Positions 18,476 through 30,905 of a DNA stretch of 64,000 nt are shown piece after piece. The notes under the pieces are model-generated. The model was not told where the DNA came from. It saw nothing but the letters and a program-made list of their open reading frames with translations, and did not search any database. This DNA comes from Nitrosomonas sp. (lineage in GTDB: Bacteria; Pseudomonadota; Gammaproteobacteria; Burkholderiales; Nitrosomonadaceae), in NCBI GenBank assembly GCA_031316255.1, contig JALDQW010000001.1:1426001-1490000 (forward strand), in the 5' to 3' direction. Position 1 is the stretch's first letter. Each line of letters opens with the position of its first letter. The position numbers and the translations under genes were made by a program.

Positions 18476-18868
18476 ATGACATCTTGGATAACAGTAAAGC
18501 CGCTTTTGATTGTTCTGCGCTGGCAGCTGATAGTTACAATTGCTGTTGTTATTGCCTTAGCATTGCTGATTGATTTGCAAAGTGCGACATCAGCATTGCT
18601 CGGAGGAATGGTCAGTGTAATTTCTTCAACGGCATTTGCAATAATCGTTTCGCGTCACAAAGGCTATACAGCGGGCGGAACAATTCGAACAGCGTTACGA
18701 GCAGAAGCCGTTAAAATTTTCTTAACAGTAATTCTGCTTTGGATAGTGTTTAAGCTATATGATAACGTTAATGCATTTGCGTTTATTGGGACGTTTATTT
18801 TAACGGTGATAGTGCACAGCTTGGCATTATTCGTATCAGATAGCAAAAATATAGATCATAGTAATTAA
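18476..18868 (+). CDS. atpI: ATP synthase subunit I
   Basis: The 130-aa protein has four membrane helices, with a conserved Gly-rich turn ATSALLGGMVSVISSTAFAI in the second. AtpI proteins are found at the head of proteobacterial atp operons and help assemble the c-ring or supply Mg2+. The Arg/Glu-containing loop TALRAEAVKIFLTVILL matches other AtpI. It is followed by atpB after 30 bases. Confidence 0.88.
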   Translation: MTSWITVKPLLIVLRWQLIVTIAVVIALALLIDLQSATSALLGGMVSVISSTAFAIIVSRHKGYTAGGTIRTALRAEAVKIFLTVILLWIVFKLYDNVNAFAFIGTFILTVIVHSLALFVSDSKNIDHSN

Positions 18869-18898
18869 TAAAGAATTCGACCAGATAACAGGTAACGC

Positions 18899-19708
18899 AT
18901 GGCAGCAGATACAGAGCTTACTCCAACAAAATATATCGATCATCACTTAACACATATGACAGTGCAAGTCCAGGAAGGTGCATTCTGGGCTTTGCATGTT
19001 GATACCTTGGTAACGTCAATTCTACTGGGCATACTGGGAATGGGGTCCGTTTGGCTGGTTGTGCGCAAGGCGACTCCAGGGGTGCCGAGCAAGCGTCAGG
19101 CTTTCGTTGAATTGATGATTGAGTTCATCGATAACGAGGTAAAAAATACTTTTCATGGAAACAGGCATGTGTTTGTCGCGCCAACAGCCTTGACAATTTT
19201 TGTCTGGGTACTGTTGATGAATACGATGGATATTATGCCTATCGATATTACCGCATGGGTTACTGAAAACGTATTTGGCCTGCATTACTGGAAGATAGTG
19301 CCGACAACGGATGTCAATACAACATTTGCACTTGCACTTTCAATCTGGTTTTTGATGATATTTTTCAGTGTGAAAGTCAAAGGATTGGGCGGTTGGATGC
19401 ATGAGTTATTTTGTACGCCGTTCGGAAAGAATCCGTTGTTATGGATTTTGAATCTGCTTTTCAATTTTATTGAATATGTTTCCAAACCACTTTCACATTC
19501 GTTACGATTGTTCGGAAATATTTACGCGGGTGAAATTATTTTCTTGTTGATTGGTATGTGGGCCGCGACCGGTGTTGCGGGTGCATTTTTCGGAGCTATA
19601 CTCGGTGCAGGCTGGGCTATCTTCCATATATTAATTGTGACACTGCAGGCATTTATTTTTATGATGCTGTCGGTGGTTTATATTTCTATGGCGCATGAAT
19701 CGCATTAA
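18899..19708 (+). CDS. atpB: ATP synthase Fo subunit a
   Basis: The 269-aa membrane protein forms the stator half of the proton channel. The essential Arg is in the helix [16 protein letters not shown], and the C-terminal helix [20 protein letters not shown] holds the conserved Gln. Length and sequence are those of the proteobacterial type. It works with the c-ring encoded next. Confidence 0.97.
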   Translation: MAADTELTPTKYIDHHLTHMTVQVQEGAFWALHVDTLVTSILLGILGMGSVWLVVRKATPGVPSKRQAFVELMIEFIDNEVKNTFHGNRHVFVAPTALTIFVWVLLMNTMDIMPIDITAWVTENVFGLHYWKIVPTTDVNTTFALALSIWFLMIFFSVKVKGLGGWMHELFCTPFGKNPLLWILNLLFNFIEYVSKPLSHSLRLFGNIYAGEIIFLLIGMWAATGVAGAFFGAILGAGWAIFHILIVTLQAFIFMMLSVVYISMAHESH

Positions 19709-19742
19709 TTAACTTTTTTTGTAACAAAATCTTTAATCATAA

Positions 19743-20030
<288 letters not shown>

Positions 20031-20063
20031 TTAATCTTTGTTTAGATCCAATATGGGTTGGTC

Positions 20064-20537
20064 ATGAATATTAACTTTACATTAATTTCTCAGGCATTAG
20101 CTTTTTCAACATTTATCTGGTTTACAGTTAAGTTTGTTTGGCCACCATTATTACGTGCGATTGAAGAGCGTCAAAAAACAATTGCAGATGGTTTGGCAGC
20201 TGGTGAACGTGGGCGCCATGAGTTGGAATTGGCAAGTCATCGTTCCTCAGAAATTTTGAAAGAAGCAAAACAACAAGCATCTGAGATTATTCTCCAAGCT
20301 GAGAAACGCGCTTCTGAAATTGTGGAAGAGGCCAAAAATACAGCTAAAGAAGAAGGCGATCGAATCATTACAGGTGCGAAAGCAGAAATCGATCATGAGA
20401 TTTTCAGTGCCAAAGAATCATTAAGACAGCACGCAGCAAGCCTTGCGATAGCAGGTGCGACTAAGATACTGCGTAAGGAAGTCGATGCTAATGTGCATGC
20501 TGAATTACTCGCATCAATTGAGGAAGATCTTAAATAA
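20064..20537 (+). CDS. atpF: ATP synthase Fo subunit b
   Basis: The product (157 aa) has one N-terminal membrane helix ([20 protein letters not shown]) and a long charged coiled-coil that forms the peripheral stalk. ATG 20064 fits the family start; a TTG two codons upstream is less likely. Its stop overlaps the atpH start (TAATG), so the stalk subunits are co-translated. Confidence 0.96.
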   Translation: MNINFTLISQALAFSTFIWFTVKFVWPPLLRAIEERQKTIADGLAAGERGRHELELASHRSSEILKEAKQQASEIILQAEKRASEIVEEAKNTAKEEGDRIITGAKAEIDHEIFSAKESLRQHAASLAIAGATKILRKEVDANVHAELLASIEEDLK

Positions 20538-21073
20538 TGGCTGAAGCAATTACAGTTGCGCGACCTTATGCTGAAGCAGTTTTTAAGCTGGCAGTCGCCA
20601 AGAATGCTTTAACAGAATGGTCTAGAATGCTGCAATTAGCAGCGGATATAGCACAGGATGGCCAAATAAGATCGCTTATTGGCAATCCGGTTGTGTCGGC
20701 TAAACAATTGGGTGAATTGCTGCTTGAGATCGGCAAAAGCAAATTTAATCAGGAAGGCCGCAACTTTTTGATGATGCTGGCAGAAAACAGCAGAATTAGT
20801 GTTCTTCCACAAATTAGCCAACTGTTTGAACAACTGAAAGCACAGCATGAAGGTGTACTCGAGGCAAATATCATTTCGGCTTTTCAAATGAATGACAGGC
20901 AACTTAGGAAATTGATAGCCGATCTTGAACATAAATTCAAAAGGAAAATAGTGGCTAAGGTTCAAGTTGATCCTGAATTGATAGGCGGAATTAAAGTCGA
21001 AATCGGCGATGAAATATTTGACGCTTCCATTCGCGGTAAACTAGAAGCAATGTCTAATGCCCTTAAAAGCTAG
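20537..21073 (+). CDS. atpH: ATP synthase F1 subunit delta
   Basis: The 178-aa protein links the peripheral stalk to the top of F1. The N-terminal helical domain begins TVARPYAEAVFKLAVAK, the family hallmark, and the C-terminal signature VDPELIGGIKVEIGDEIFDAS is present in full. It starts inside the atpF stop and is followed by atpA after 13 bases. Confidence 0.97.
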   Translation: MAEAITVARPYAEAVFKLAVAKNALTEWSRMLQLAADIAQDGQIRSLIGNPVVSAKQLGELLLEIGKSKFNQEGRNFLMMLAENSRISVLPQISQLFEQLKAQHEGVLEANIISAFQMNDRQLRKLIADLEHKFKRKIVAKVQVDPELIGGIKVEIGDEIFDASIRGKLEAMSNALKS

Positions 21074-21086
21074 GAGTTAAAAGAAA

Positions 21087-22628
21087 ATGCAGTTAAATCC
21101 GTCCGAAATCAGTGAACTGATTAGAAATAGGATAGAAGGACTTGCTGAAACAGCAGAAGTTCGTACACAAGGTACCATTGTTTCGGTAACAGACGGTATT
21201 GTCCGAATACATGGTTTATCAGATGTCATGCAAGGTGAGATGCTGGAGTTTCCGGGCAATACATATGGTTTGGCACTTAACCTGGAACGGGACTCAGTAG
21301 GTGCGGTTATTATGGGTTCATATGAACATATTTCAGAAGGTGATACGGTTAAATGTACCGGAAGAATTCTGGAAGTACCTGTTGGTGAGGGTTTGCTCGG
21401 TCGTGTAGTGAATTCGCTGGGACAACCTATTGATGGCAAGGGCCCCATTACTTCTGAAAAATCAGAACCTATTGAAAAGATTGCTCCGGGCGTGATTTGG
21501 CGTAAGTCAGTTGATCAGCCCGTGCAAACTGGCCTGAAATCGGTAGATTCGATGGTGCCGATTGGGCGTGGTCAGCGAGAATTGATTATCGGTGATCGTC
21601 AAACAGGCAAAACAGCGGTTGCGGTTGATGCGATTATTAACCAGAAAGGCCAGGATATGCTGTGTATTTACGTGGCAATTGGCCAGAAGGCTTCGTCTAT
21701 TGCAAACGTTGTTCGTAAACTTGAAGAATTCGGTGCGATGGAATATACGATTGTGGTTGCAGCCACGGCATCTGAATCTGCGGCGATGCAATTTATTGCG
21801 CCATATTCTGGTTGCACAATGGGTGAATATTTCCGCGATATTGGGAAAGATGCACTGATTGTTTATGATGATTTGACCAAGCAGGCGTGGGCCTATCGTC
21901 AAATTTCACTGTTGTTGAGAAGACCGCCTGGTCGTGAGGCCTATCCAGGCGATGTGTTCTACTTACATTCACGCTTACTGGAAAGAGCCGCGAGAGTAAG
22001 TAAAGAGTATGTTGAGAAGGAAACAAATGGCGCAGTTAAGGGAAAAACGGGTTCGCTGACGGCATTGCCGATTATTGAAACCCAGGCAGGCGACGTAACC
22101 GCGTTCGTACCTACTAATGTGATTTCTATTACCGACGGCCAGATATTCTTGGAAACGGATTTGTTTAATGCAGGTATTCGGCCGGCAATTAATGCAGGTG
22201 TTTCAGTATCCCGAGTAGGCGGTGCTGCACAGACCAAGGTGATTAAGAAACTGGGCGGCGGTATACGATTGGCACTGGCCCAATATCGTGAATTAGCTGC
22301 ATTTGCACAATTTGCATCTGACTTGGACGATGCGACTCGCAAGCAACTTGACCGTGGTAGAATGGCAACGGAATTGATGAAGCAACCGCAATATGCAACG
22401 CTGAGCGTTTCTGAAATGGCGCTAACCTTGTTTGCCATTAACAATGGTTATTTTGATGATGTGGAAGTCAATCGTGCATTGGCATTTGAGTCTGCTTTGA
22501 AAAGCTCTATCCGTAGTCAGCATGGCTCAATTTTGGAAAAAATTGAGAGCACCAAAGAGCTCGATTCAGAAACAGAAAAGCAATTGGTTGCTGCAATTGA
22601 AGAATTCAAAAAGAACGGAACATATTAA
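21087..22628 (+). CDS. atpA: ATP synthase F1 subunit alpha
   Basis: The 513-aa non-catalytic nucleotide-binding subunit. Walker A GDRQTGKT is at residues 169-176 and Walker B is ALIVYDDLT. The ATP synthase signature [14 protein letters not shown] is present around residue 365. Length is identical or nearly so to the E. coli protein. TAGGAG precedes the ATG by a normal distance. Confidence 0.98.
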   Translation: MQLNPSEISELIRNRIEGLAETAEVRTQGTIVSVTDGIVRIHGLSDVMQGEMLEFPGNTYGLALNLERDSVGAVIMGSYEHISEGDTVKCTGRILEVPVGEGLLGRVVNSLGQPIDGKGPITSEKSEPIEKIAPGVIWRKSVDQPVQTGLKSVDSMVPIGRGQRELIIGDRQTGKTAVAVDAIINQKGQDMLCIYVAIGQKASSIANVVRKLEEFGAMEYTIVVAATASESAAMQFIAPYSGCTMGEYFRDIGKDALIVYDDLTKQAWAYRQISLLLRRPPGREAYPGDVFYLHSRLLERAARVSKEYVEKETNGAVKGKTGSLTALPIIETQAGDVTAFVPTNVISITDGQIFLETDLFNAGIRPAINAGVSVSRVGGAAQTKVIKKLGGGIRLALAQYRELAAFAQFASDLDDATRKQLDRGRMATELMKQPQYATLSVSEMALTLFAINNGYFDDVEVNRALAFESALKSSIRSQHGSILEKIESTKELDSETEKQLVAAIEEFKKNGTY

Positions 22629-22631
22629 GCC

Positions 22632-23522
22632 ATGGCAGGCAGCAGGGAAATACGTAATAAGATCAGAAGTGTAAAAAATACACAAAAAATTACACGGGCT
22701 ATGGAAATGGTTGCTGCATCCAAGATGCGCAAAGCCCAGGATCGCATGAAAAAGGCCAGGCCCTATGGCGAGAAAATTCGAAATGTTGCAGCACATATGA
22801 GTGGAGCAAATACCGAATATCGCCATCCATTTCTGATTGAACGAGATACTGTCAAGCGTATTGGCATTATTGTTGTAACGTCAGATAAAGGACTGTGTGG
22901 TGGTTTGAATACCAATGTCCTTCGGCGCGCGTTGAATGAAATGAAGAAATGGCAGTCCGAAGGAGAGGAATTAGAGGTATGTTGTATTGGCAGTAAAGGC
23001 CTCGGCTTTATGTCAAGACTTAAGGCAAAAGTTATTTCCCAGGTTGTAGGACTTGGTGATACGCCGGATATGGAAAGTCTTATTGGTGCGGTAAAAGTGA
23101 TTCTGGATGGCTATACCGAAGATCGATTTGATCGTGTGTATATCTTTTATAATCGTTTCATCAATACCATGAAACAAGAACCGGTAATGGAAAAACTGCT
23201 GCCATTAAGTAACGAAAAAATGCAGTCAGACAATGCCCAGGAAGAAAGCTCTGCAAAAGTAGCGGGCTGGGATTATATCTATGAGCCTGAAGCAAAACCG
23301 GTAATTGACGACATCATGGTGCGTTATGTCGAAGCATTGATTTATCAGGCGTTAACCGAAAACATGGCATCCGAACAATCAGCCAGGATGGTTGCGATGA
23401 AGGCTGCTTCCGATAATGCAGGCAATGTCATAGATGAATTGACGCTTATTTACAACAAGTCTCGACAAGCTGCAATTACTAAAGAGCTATCGGAAATTGT
23501 GAGCGGTGCAGCAGCAGTTTAA
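22632..23522 (+). CDS. atpG: ATP synthase F1 subunit gamma
   Basis: The 296-aa rotor shaft. The N-terminal helix [20 protein letters not shown] and C-terminal helix [20 protein letters not shown] form the coiled coil that turns inside F1; the C-terminal block is the family signature. It starts three bases after the atpA stop. Confidence 0.97.
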   Translation: MAGSREIRNKIRSVKNTQKITRAMEMVAASKMRKAQDRMKKARPYGEKIRNVAAHMSGANTEYRHPFLIERDTVKRIGIIVVTSDKGLCGGLNTNVLRRALNEMKKWQSEGEELEVCCIGSKGLGFMSRLKAKVISQVVGLGDTPDMESLIGAVKVILDGYTEDRFDRVYIFYNRFINTMKQEPVMEKLLPLSNEKMQSDNAQEESSAKVAGWDYIYEPEAKPVIDDIMVRYVEALIYQALTENMASEQSARMVAMKAASDNAGNVIDELTLIYNKSRQAAITKELSEIVSGAAAV

Positions 23523-23538
23523 ATATAAAAGTATTTAG

Positions 23539-24927
<1,389 letters not shown>

Positions 24928-24940
24928 AGAGTAAAGAGTG

Positions 24941-25363
24941 ATGGGTACAGTTTTTCATCTGGATATTGTGAGTGCGGAAGAATCCATTTATTCGGGGCCA
25001 GTCGAGTTCTTAGTGGCACCCGCACAAATGGGAGAAGTCGGTATATATCCTCGGCATACGCCTATGCTGACAAGAATTAAGTCGGGCATGGTTCGAATTA
25101 AAGCGCAATTAAAAGAGGAAGAGCTCGTTTATGTATCGGGCGGCATGCTTGAAGTGCAGCCAGATGTGGTTACTATTCTCGCAGATACAGCGATCCGAAG
25201 TCATGATCTGGATGAAGCAAAAGCGATTGAAGCCAAACGTATTGCGGAAGAAGCAATGAAAGACCGGGCTTCTGAATTAGATTATGCAAGAGCGCAGGCC
25301 GAGCTGATGGAGGCTGTATCGCAGTTGGCAGCTATTGAGAAATTAAGAAAACGCAGACATTAG
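24941..25363 (+). CDS. atpC: ATP synthase F1 subunit epsilon
   Basis: The product (140 aa) has the N-terminal beta-sandwich ([20 protein letters not shown], then [14 protein letters not shown]) and the C-terminal helical hairpin that inhibits ATP hydrolysis. The ATG at 24941 is preferred to the GTG directly before it. It is the last gene of the operon, followed by a strong terminator. Confidence 0.96.
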   Translation: MGTVFHLDIVSAEESIYSGPVEFLVAPAQMGEVGIYPRHTPMLTRIKSGMVRIKAQLKEEELVYVSGGMLEVQPDVVTILADTAIRSHDLDEAKAIEAKRIAEEAMKDRASELDYARAQAELMEAVSQLAAIEKLRKRRH

Positions 25364-25387
25364 TACAATATTCAAGAATAATTAAAA

Positions 25388-25417
25388 GGGCGACAATAAA
25401 TCATGTCGCCCTTTTTT
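25388..25417 (+). terminator. Rho-independent terminator of the atp operon
   Basis: Eight-base stem GGGCGACA/TGTCGCCC with an eight-base loop, preceded by AAAA and followed by six T. The flanking A and T tracts could let it act on both strands. Confidence 0.93.
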
Positions 25418-25647
25418 ATGAATCTAGATTTTGGTTTTGTGATTATTTAACGATGAAGCGATTCATGAGTGTTTCTTTTCGAAGCGTTTGATATAAATAA
25501 TTGGTGTATTTCCATGTAAAATTGGTTTCTAGAAAGCAGTAGAAATTCGTAAAACAAGATGTGTTTCTATTTTTGTGATTGATAAAATATATTCAATAGC
25601 GGGAATTTGTAGAACTTGGAATAAATTTTTAAGTGATAGAATTTCAA

Positions 25648-27018
25648 ATGGCATCTAAACTGAATATCGTAATTCTGGCTGCAGGTCAAGGCAAGCGCAT
25701 GTGCTCGGCATTACCCAAGGTACTGCACCCACTTGCTGGAAAACCATTGCTATCGCATGTTGTCGATTTGGCAAGAAATTTATCACCAGAGCAGATTTGC
25801 ATCGTTATCGGACATGGCGGTGAACGTGTAAAGGATTCTATACAAGATCCAGATCTAACTTGGGTAAAACAAGAACCCCAACTGGGAACAGGTCATGCAT
25901 TATTACAAGCGAAGTCTTACTTAGGTTGCAATGGTAAGACGCTGGTTTTGTATGGAGATGTACCACTGGTCAGTTTAGAAACACTGAACCGGCTCATCGA
26001 AGTTTCATCGGATAATACCTGTGGCATTTTAACGGCTGTTCTCCAGAATCCGTATGGATATGGCCGAATTATCCGTGATCGAAATACGAATGCTATTAAA
26101 GGTATTGTCGAACAAAAGGATGCTACCGAATCACAAAAAACCATTAATGAGGTTAATACCGGAATCATGGTCATTCCGAATAATTATCTGCACAAGTGGT
26201 TGCCAAGTTTGGAAAATAAAAATGCCCAGGGGGAGTATTATCTGACGGACATCGTTAAAATGGCTGTCGATCAGAATGTTTCAGTTGTCTCTTCAAATGC
26301 ACAGCATGACTGGGAAATTCTGGGTGTCAATAGTAAATTACAGTTGGCGCAACTGGAGCGTATCTACCAGCAAGAAAATGCAAAAAAACTACTTGATAAC
26401 GGTGTTATGCTGTTTGATCCATCTCGCATTGATGTTCGCGGCGAACTGATCTGTGGCCATGATGTTGAGATTGACATCAATTGCGTATTTGAAGGTTTGG
26501 TAACATTAGGAGATGGCGTTAAGGTCAAGGCAAACTGTATTTTGAAAGATGTTACAGTTTCTGAAGGAACTGTCATTCAGCCATTTAGCCATATTGAAAA
26601 TTCACAAATAGGCGCCAATTGCAAAATTGGCCCCTATTCAAGAATACGGCCGGAAACTCAGCTGATCGACAATGTGCATATCGGCAATTTTGTTGAAGTA
26701 AAAAAAAGCCGGATTGCATCGGGAAGTAAAGTCAATCACTTGAGTTATATTGGCGATACGATAATCGGTCAAAATGTCAATATTGGTGCGGGTACCATAA
26801 CCTGTAATTATGATGGCGCATATAAACATCAAACAATCATCGAAGATAATGTATTTGTTGGTTCTGATACACAACTTGTTGCGCCTGTCAAAGTATCGCA
26901 TGGTTCAACAATAGGCGCCGGTTCTACAATAACCAAGGATACACCTGAAAATGAATTGTCATTATCACGGTCGAAACAAGTCAGTATAACCGGATGGAAG
27001 CGTCCGTCAAAAACATAA
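25648..27018 (+). CDS. glmU: Bifunctional UDP-GlcNAc pyrophosphorylase / glucosamine-1-P acetyltransferase
   Basis: From the ATG at 25648 the protein is 456 aa, the same length as E. coli GlmU. The uridylyltransferase domain starts VILAAGQGKRMCSALPKVLH and contains YGDVPLV and NEVNTGIM. The C-terminal left-handed beta-helix (hexapeptide repeats from about residue 250) includes NFVEVKKSRI and the acetyltransferase active-site His/Asn region NYDGAYKHQT. It makes UDP-GlcNAc for peptidoglycan and lipopolysaccharide. A GTG at 25633 in frame is a less likely start. It is followed by glmS in the same direction, so the two committed steps are linked. Confidence 0.97.
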   Translation: MASKLNIVILAAGQGKRMCSALPKVLHPLAGKPLLSHVVDLARNLSPEQICIVIGHGGERVKDSIQDPDLTWVKQEPQLGTGHALLQAKSYLGCNGKTLVLYGDVPLVSLETLNRLIEVSSDNTCGILTAVLQNPYGYGRIIRDRNTNAIKGIVEQKDATESQKTINEVNTGIMVIPNNYLHKWLPSLENKNAQGEYYLTDIVKMAVDQNVSVVSSNAQHDWEILGVNSKLQLAQLERIYQQENAKKLLDNGVMLFDPSRIDVRGELICGHDVEIDINCVFEGLVTLGDGVKVKANCILKDVTVSEGTVIQPFSHIENSQIGANCKIGPYSRIRPETQLIDNVHIGNFVEVKKSRIASGSKVNHLSYIGDTIIGQNVNIGAGTITCNYDGAYKHQTIIEDNVFVGSDTQLVAPVKVSHGSTIGAGSTITKDTPENELSLSRSKQVSITGWKRPSKT

Positions 27019-27063
27019 AATTATCCAAAATTTGAATTAACCTCTGAAGCAAGGAAACATAAA

Positions 27064-28911
27064 ATGTGTGGAATTGTGGGTGCTGTTGCAAAAAATAATG
27101 TGGTTCCGGTATTGCTAGAAGGCTTGTTGCGACTGGAATATAGAGGCTACGACTCTGCTGGTTTGGTCATTACCAATAACGGATTGCAGCGTCTGCGTAC
27201 AACTGGACGGGTTGCAGAGCTGGAAAAGAAGGCTGCTGAACAAAAAACCAATGGATTGGCAGGGATTGCACATACACGATGGGCGACACATGGTGAACCA
27301 TCCGAACGTAATGCGCATCCGCATTTATCTGGCAAAGAATCAAAGATTGCTGTCGTTCATAATGGCATCATCGAGAATCATGAGGCCATGCGTAAACAAC
27401 TACAAGCTGAGGGTTATCAGTTTGAATCGGATACGGATACCGAAGTGATTGCGCACCTGATTGCGTCTAAACTTAAAAATACAACCGGCTTGCTAAATGC
27501 GGTTTGTTTGTCGATATCTGAATTGCAAGGCGCTTATGCTATTGCAGTTATGGAAGAAGCATATCCTGACCGACTTGTGGTCGCTCGAAAAGGTGCCCCG
27601 TTGTTGTTGGGATTGGGTGAAGACGGAATGTACGCAGCTTCAGATGCTTCTGCTTTATTGAAAACTACCCGCAATATGGTATATCTCGAAGAAGGTGATG
27701 TCGCTGAACTTTATCAGGACCACTATCGTATCTTCGATTGCACGGATGGCTGTATTGGTGAGGAAATTAAACGTCCCGTTCATCAGAGTGATCTGACCAG
27801 CGATGCAATTGATATGGGTCCCTATGATCACTTCATGCAAAAAGAGATATTTGAGCAACCCGGCGCAGTAGCGAATACACTGGAAATGGTGTTTAACGCG
27901 CAATCCATATCACCCGGATTGTTTGGCAGTTCAGCAGAACAGATTTTCTCGCAAACGGACAGTGTGCTCATTCTTGCGTGTGGCACCAGTTATCATGCGG
28001 GACTCGTGGCGCGATACTGGATGGAATCCGTTGCCGGAATACCTTGCGCCGTGGAAATTGCCAGTGAATATCGTTATCGGGATCCGGTTGCAGATCCTCG
28101 AACACTGGTAGTGGGTATTTCCCAGTCTGGTGAAACCGCAGATACGCTGGCTGCAATGAATTATGCGAAAGAGTTGGGTCATAAAAATAGTCTGGCTATA
28201 TGTAACGTGGCGGAAAGTGCCCTGATCAGACAAACAGATTTGCGTTTTCTCACGCGCGCCGGGCCTGAAATAGGGGTTGCATCGACAAAAGCGTTTACTA
28301 CACAGCTTGCATCCTTGCTGTTATTGGCTATTTTGATGGCGAAGCTACGAAATAAACTATCGGTAGAAAAAGAACAGGAAATGATTGCCGCATTAAGGCA
28401 TTTGCCCGCAGCATTGCAATCTTCGTTACAGATAGAACCCGAAGTACAGGAATGGTCGGAACGTTTCTCGGAAAAACGCCATGCGCTGTTTCTGGGTCGT
28501 GGCGTTCACTACCCAATAGCAATGGAAGGTGCGCTCAAACTTAAAGAAATATCGTATATTCACGCAGAAGCATATGCTTCTGGCGAACTAAAACATGGCC
28601 CACTGGCTTTGGTGGACAGGGAAATGCCGGTTGTCGCAATCGCGCCAAACGATCAACTGCTGGGCAAGCTTAAATCCAACCTGCAGGAAGTGAATGCCCG
28701 CGGTGGCGAATTATATGTTTTTGCTGATGCGGACACACAGATTGAAGAAAACGAAAGTCTTCACGTTATCCGGCTCGCTGAGCATGCCGGCATCTTGAGT
28801 CCGATTCTGCACACTATTCCATTACAGTTACTGGCTTATCATGTGGCGCTTGTGAAGGGTACCGATGTCGATAAACCCCGAAACCTGGCGAAAGCGGTAA
28901 CAGTGGAATAA
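27064..28911 (+). CDS. glmS: Glutamine-fructose-6-phosphate aminotransferase
   Basis: The 615-aa protein starts MCGIVGAVA, so Cys1 is the glutaminase nucleophile. The N-terminal glutamine amidotransferase domain ([13 protein letters not shown]) is followed by two SIS sugar-isomerase domains ([19 protein letters not shown] and [22 protein letters not shown]). The C-terminal active-site tail [11 protein letters not shown] is intact. It makes glucosamine-6-phosphate, the precursor of the GlmU substrate. AAGGA lies before the ATG. I looked for a glmS ribozyme in the 45-base leader and see none, as expected for this group. Confidence 0.98.
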   Translation: MCGIVGAVAKNNVVPVLLEGLLRLEYRGYDSAGLVITNNGLQRLRTTGRVAELEKKAAEQKTNGLAGIAHTRWATHGEPSERNAHPHLSGKESKIAVVHNGIIENHEAMRKQLQAEGYQFESDTDTEVIAHLIASKLKNTTGLLNAVCLSISELQGAYAIAVMEEAYPDRLVVARKGAPLLLGLGEDGMYAASDASALLKTTRNMVYLEEGDVAELYQDHYRIFDCTDGCIGEEIKRPVHQSDLTSDAIDMGPYDHFMQKEIFEQPGAVANTLEMVFNAQSISPGLFGSSAEQIFSQTDSVLILACGTSYHAGLVARYWMESVAGIPCAVEIASEYRYRDPVADPRTLVVGISQSGETADTLAAMNYAKELGHKNSLAICNVAESALIRQTDLRFLTRAGPEIGVASTKAFTTQLASLLLLAILMAKLRNKLSVEKEQEMIAALRHLPAALQSSLQIEPEVQEWSERFSEKRHALFLGRGVHYPIAMEGALKLKEISYIHAEAYASGELKHGPLALVDREMPVVAIAPNDQLLGKLKSNLQEVNARGGELYVFADADTQIEENESLHVIRLAEHAGILSPILHTIPLQLLAYHVALVKGTDVDKPRNLAKAVTVE

Positions 28912-29043
28912 TCAGCCTGGCTTTGAGCAATTCATTGGTTTGTTTCTGGATTGAAGGATTAATTCTGGTTACGTATGATATACCTTTATCCCTGCAAGAC
29001 AGGGTGGTAAGATAGGCGCACCTTAAATAAGAGATAGAATCCA

Positions 29044-29769
29044 ATGGCAGGTCATAGTAAATGGGCTAATATTAAGCACAAAAAGGCTGCGCAAGACGCC
29101 AAGCGCGGCAAGATTTTTACCCGGCTCATTAAAGAAATTACCGTTGCGACCCGTATGGGTGGCGCTGATCCCGACAGTAATCCGCGTTTGCGGTTGGCGA
29201 TGGACAAAGCATTTGGTCAGAATATGCCTAAAGATAATGTTGAGCGCGCCATTAAACGGGGTAGTGGCGATCTGGAAGGCGTTAATTACGAAGAAATCCG
29301 TTATGAAGGCTATGGTATTTCAGGGGCGGCTGTGATGGTAGATTGTATGACGGATAACCGTATACGTACTGTTGCAGATGTACGTCATGCTTTTAGTAAA
29401 TTTGGCGGCAATCTTGGAACAGATGGTTCGGTTGCTTTTTTATTCAAGTATTGCGGACAATTTGTATTTGCACCGGGTACCAATGAAGAAAAACTGATGG
29501 ATGCCGCACTTGAGGCTGGCGCTGAAGATGTCATCAATAATGATGACGGAAGTATAGAAATCATTACCGCACCCGATGAATTCGTTACCGCTAAGGAAGC
29601 TTTGGAAAAAGCTAATTTTACGGCCGAGTTTGCTGAAGTGACCATGAAGCCGACCAATGAAACGGTTCTGACGGGTGACGATGCGGTCAAAATGCAGAAA
29701 CTTCTGGATGCACTTGAAAATTTGGATGATGTACAGGCTGTTTATACGACGGCTGTGCTCGATGAATAA
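29044..29769 (+). CDS. yebC: YebC/PmpR family protein
   Basis: The 241-aa protein starts with the family signature [21 protein letters not shown]. It keeps the acidic region [19 protein letters not shown] and the C-terminal [18 protein letters not shown]. YebC proteins were first called transcription regulators; later work ties members to translation of proline-rich stretches. The position directly before ruvCAB is widely conserved in proteobacteria. Confidence 0.95.
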   Translation: MAGHSKWANIKHKKAAQDAKRGKIFTRLIKEITVATRMGGADPDSNPRLRLAMDKAFGQNMPKDNVERAIKRGSGDLEGVNYEEIRYEGYGISGAAVMVDCMTDNRIRTVADVRHAFSKFGGNLGTDGSVAFLFKYCGQFVFAPGTNEEKLMDAALEAGAEDVINNDDGSIEIITAPDEFVTAKEALEKANFTAEFAEVTMKPTNETVLTGDDAVKMQKLLDALENLDDVQAVYTTAVLDE

Positions 29770-29793
29770 ATTCTAATTCATAAAGGTATTCAA

Positions 29794-30312
29794 ATTCGTA
29801 TTCTAGGTATAGATCCTGGATTGCGTATCACCGGATTTGGTGTCATCGATCAGAATGCACATCAACTCGCCTATATTGGTAGTGGATGTGTGAAGACATC
29901 GGAAGGTACGCTGCCCCATCGGCTCAAGTTGATCCTGGATAACTTGCGCGAAATTATTCTGCAGTATCGCCCTGATCAGGTTGCCATAGAAAAAGTTTTT
30001 GTTAATGTCAATCCGAAGTCGACACTGTTGCTGGGACAGGCGAGAGGTGCGGCTATTTGTGCGGCTGTTCTTCATAATCTCGAAGTTGCGGAATATACTG
30101 CATTGCAAATCAAACAGGCTGTCGTAGGAAATGGTCATGCCCACAAGAATCAGGTTCAGGCAATGGTCATGCATTTATTAAGCTTGTCAACAAGTCCCGC
30201 TAAGGACGCTGCTGATGCGCTGGCTTGCGCGATATGTCATGCACATGGCAGCATCGGGTTAGGAAAAATTTCAACAATGGGTCTGCGTATGAAACGGGGA
30301 AGATTGGTTTGA
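29794..30312 (+). CDS. ruvC: Holliday junction endonuclease RuvC, apparent ATT start
   Basis: The frame is open from the yebC stop (29767-29769). No ATG, GTG or TTG lies before the essential N-terminal strand [17 protein letters not shown]. The ATT at 29794 has AAAGGT six bases upstream and gives a 172-aa protein. With that start the four catalytic residues fall at Asp7, Glu66, Asp138 and Asp141, exactly the E. coli numbering. A start at TTG 29821 would remove Asp7 and the first strand. RuvC cuts Holliday junctions as a dimer together with RuvAB. The next gene starts in its stop codon (TTGA). Confidence 0.9.
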   Translation: MRILGIDPGLRITGFGVIDQNAHQLAYIGSGCVKTSEGTLPHRLKLILDNLREIILQYRPDQVAIEKVFVNVNPKSTLLLGQARGAAICAAVLHNLEVAEYTALQIKQAVVGNGHAHKNQVQAMVMHLLSLSTSPAKDAADALACAICHAHGSIGLGKISTMGLRMKRGRLV

Positions 30313-30893
30313 TTGGTCGCCTGAAGGGTATTTTGCTGGAAAAACAGCCACCGCAAGTGTTGCTGGATGTGCAGGGTATCGGTTATGAAATTGACGTTCC
30401 CATGAGCACATTCTTTGACCTTCCGGCTATCGGGGAGCAAACAACGCTATTTACACATCTTCTGGTTCGCGAAGATGCGCATTTGTTGTTTGGTTTTGCA
30501 ACCGAGATTGAACGTCAGGCATTTCGCCAGCTGGTCAAAATATCGGGTGTCGGTGCGAGAACTGCGTTGGCATTATTGTCCGGTATGAGTGTGACGGATC
30601 TGCAGCATGCCGTTAAATCGGATGACAGCTCGCGGCTTGTCAGAATTCCGGGTATCGGCAAAAAAACGGCGGAACGCCTTTTATTGGAACTACGTGACAA
30701 ACTGAGTGCCACAGAAATGCGCTCGACGACTGCGTTAGCGGTTTCTGACCAAACCGGAGACATTACCAATGCGCTCATGTCTTTGGGCTATAATGCAAAA
30801 GAGGCTAATTGGGCTGTCAAGCAAATACCGGTTGAAACAACCGTGGCTGATGGCATTCGACAGGCCTTGCAGCGATTGTCCAAGGATAAGTAA
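30309..30893 (+). CDS. ruvA: Holliday junction branch-migration protein RuvA, TTG start
   Basis: From TTG 30309 the protein is 194 aa and begins (M)[18 protein letters not shown], the normal RuvA N-terminus. The OB-fold is followed by two helix-hairpin-helix motifs ([15 protein letters not shown] and [20 protein letters not shown]) and the small C-terminal RuvB-binding domain ([19 protein letters not shown]). The TTG overlaps the ruvC TGA, and GGGGAAG lies eight bases upstream, so translation is coupled. An upstream in-frame ATG at 30225 would add an unrelated 28 residues inside ruvC and is rejected. Confidence 0.95.
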   Translation: MIGRLKGILLEKQPPQVLLDVQGIGYEIDVPMSTFFDLPAIGEQTTLFTHLLVREDAHLLFGFATEIERQAFRQLVKISGVGARTALALLSGMSVTDLQHAVKSDDSSRLVRIPGIGKKTAERLLLELRDKLSATEMRSTTALAVSDQTGDITNALMSLGYNAKEANWAVKQIPVETTVADGIRQALQRLSKDK

Positions 30894-30905
30894 ACACCGT
30901 TCGCA

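Noticed and set aside
18355..18573. A 72-codon frame over the atp promoter and atpI start
   Set aside because: It overlaps atpI in another frame, has no family features, and covers a near-consensus promoter.
27019..27063. glmS ribozyme leader
   Set aside because: Only 45 bases separate glmU and glmS, and no ribozyme core is visible.
30225..30308. RuvA starting at ATG 30225
   Set aside because: The added 28 residues come from another frame of ruvC and do not match RuvA; TTG 30309 gives the standard N-terminus.
29821..30312. RuvC starting at TTG 29821
   Set aside because: It would lose the first strand and catalytic Asp7, while the frame upstream is open and encodes the conserved N-terminus.
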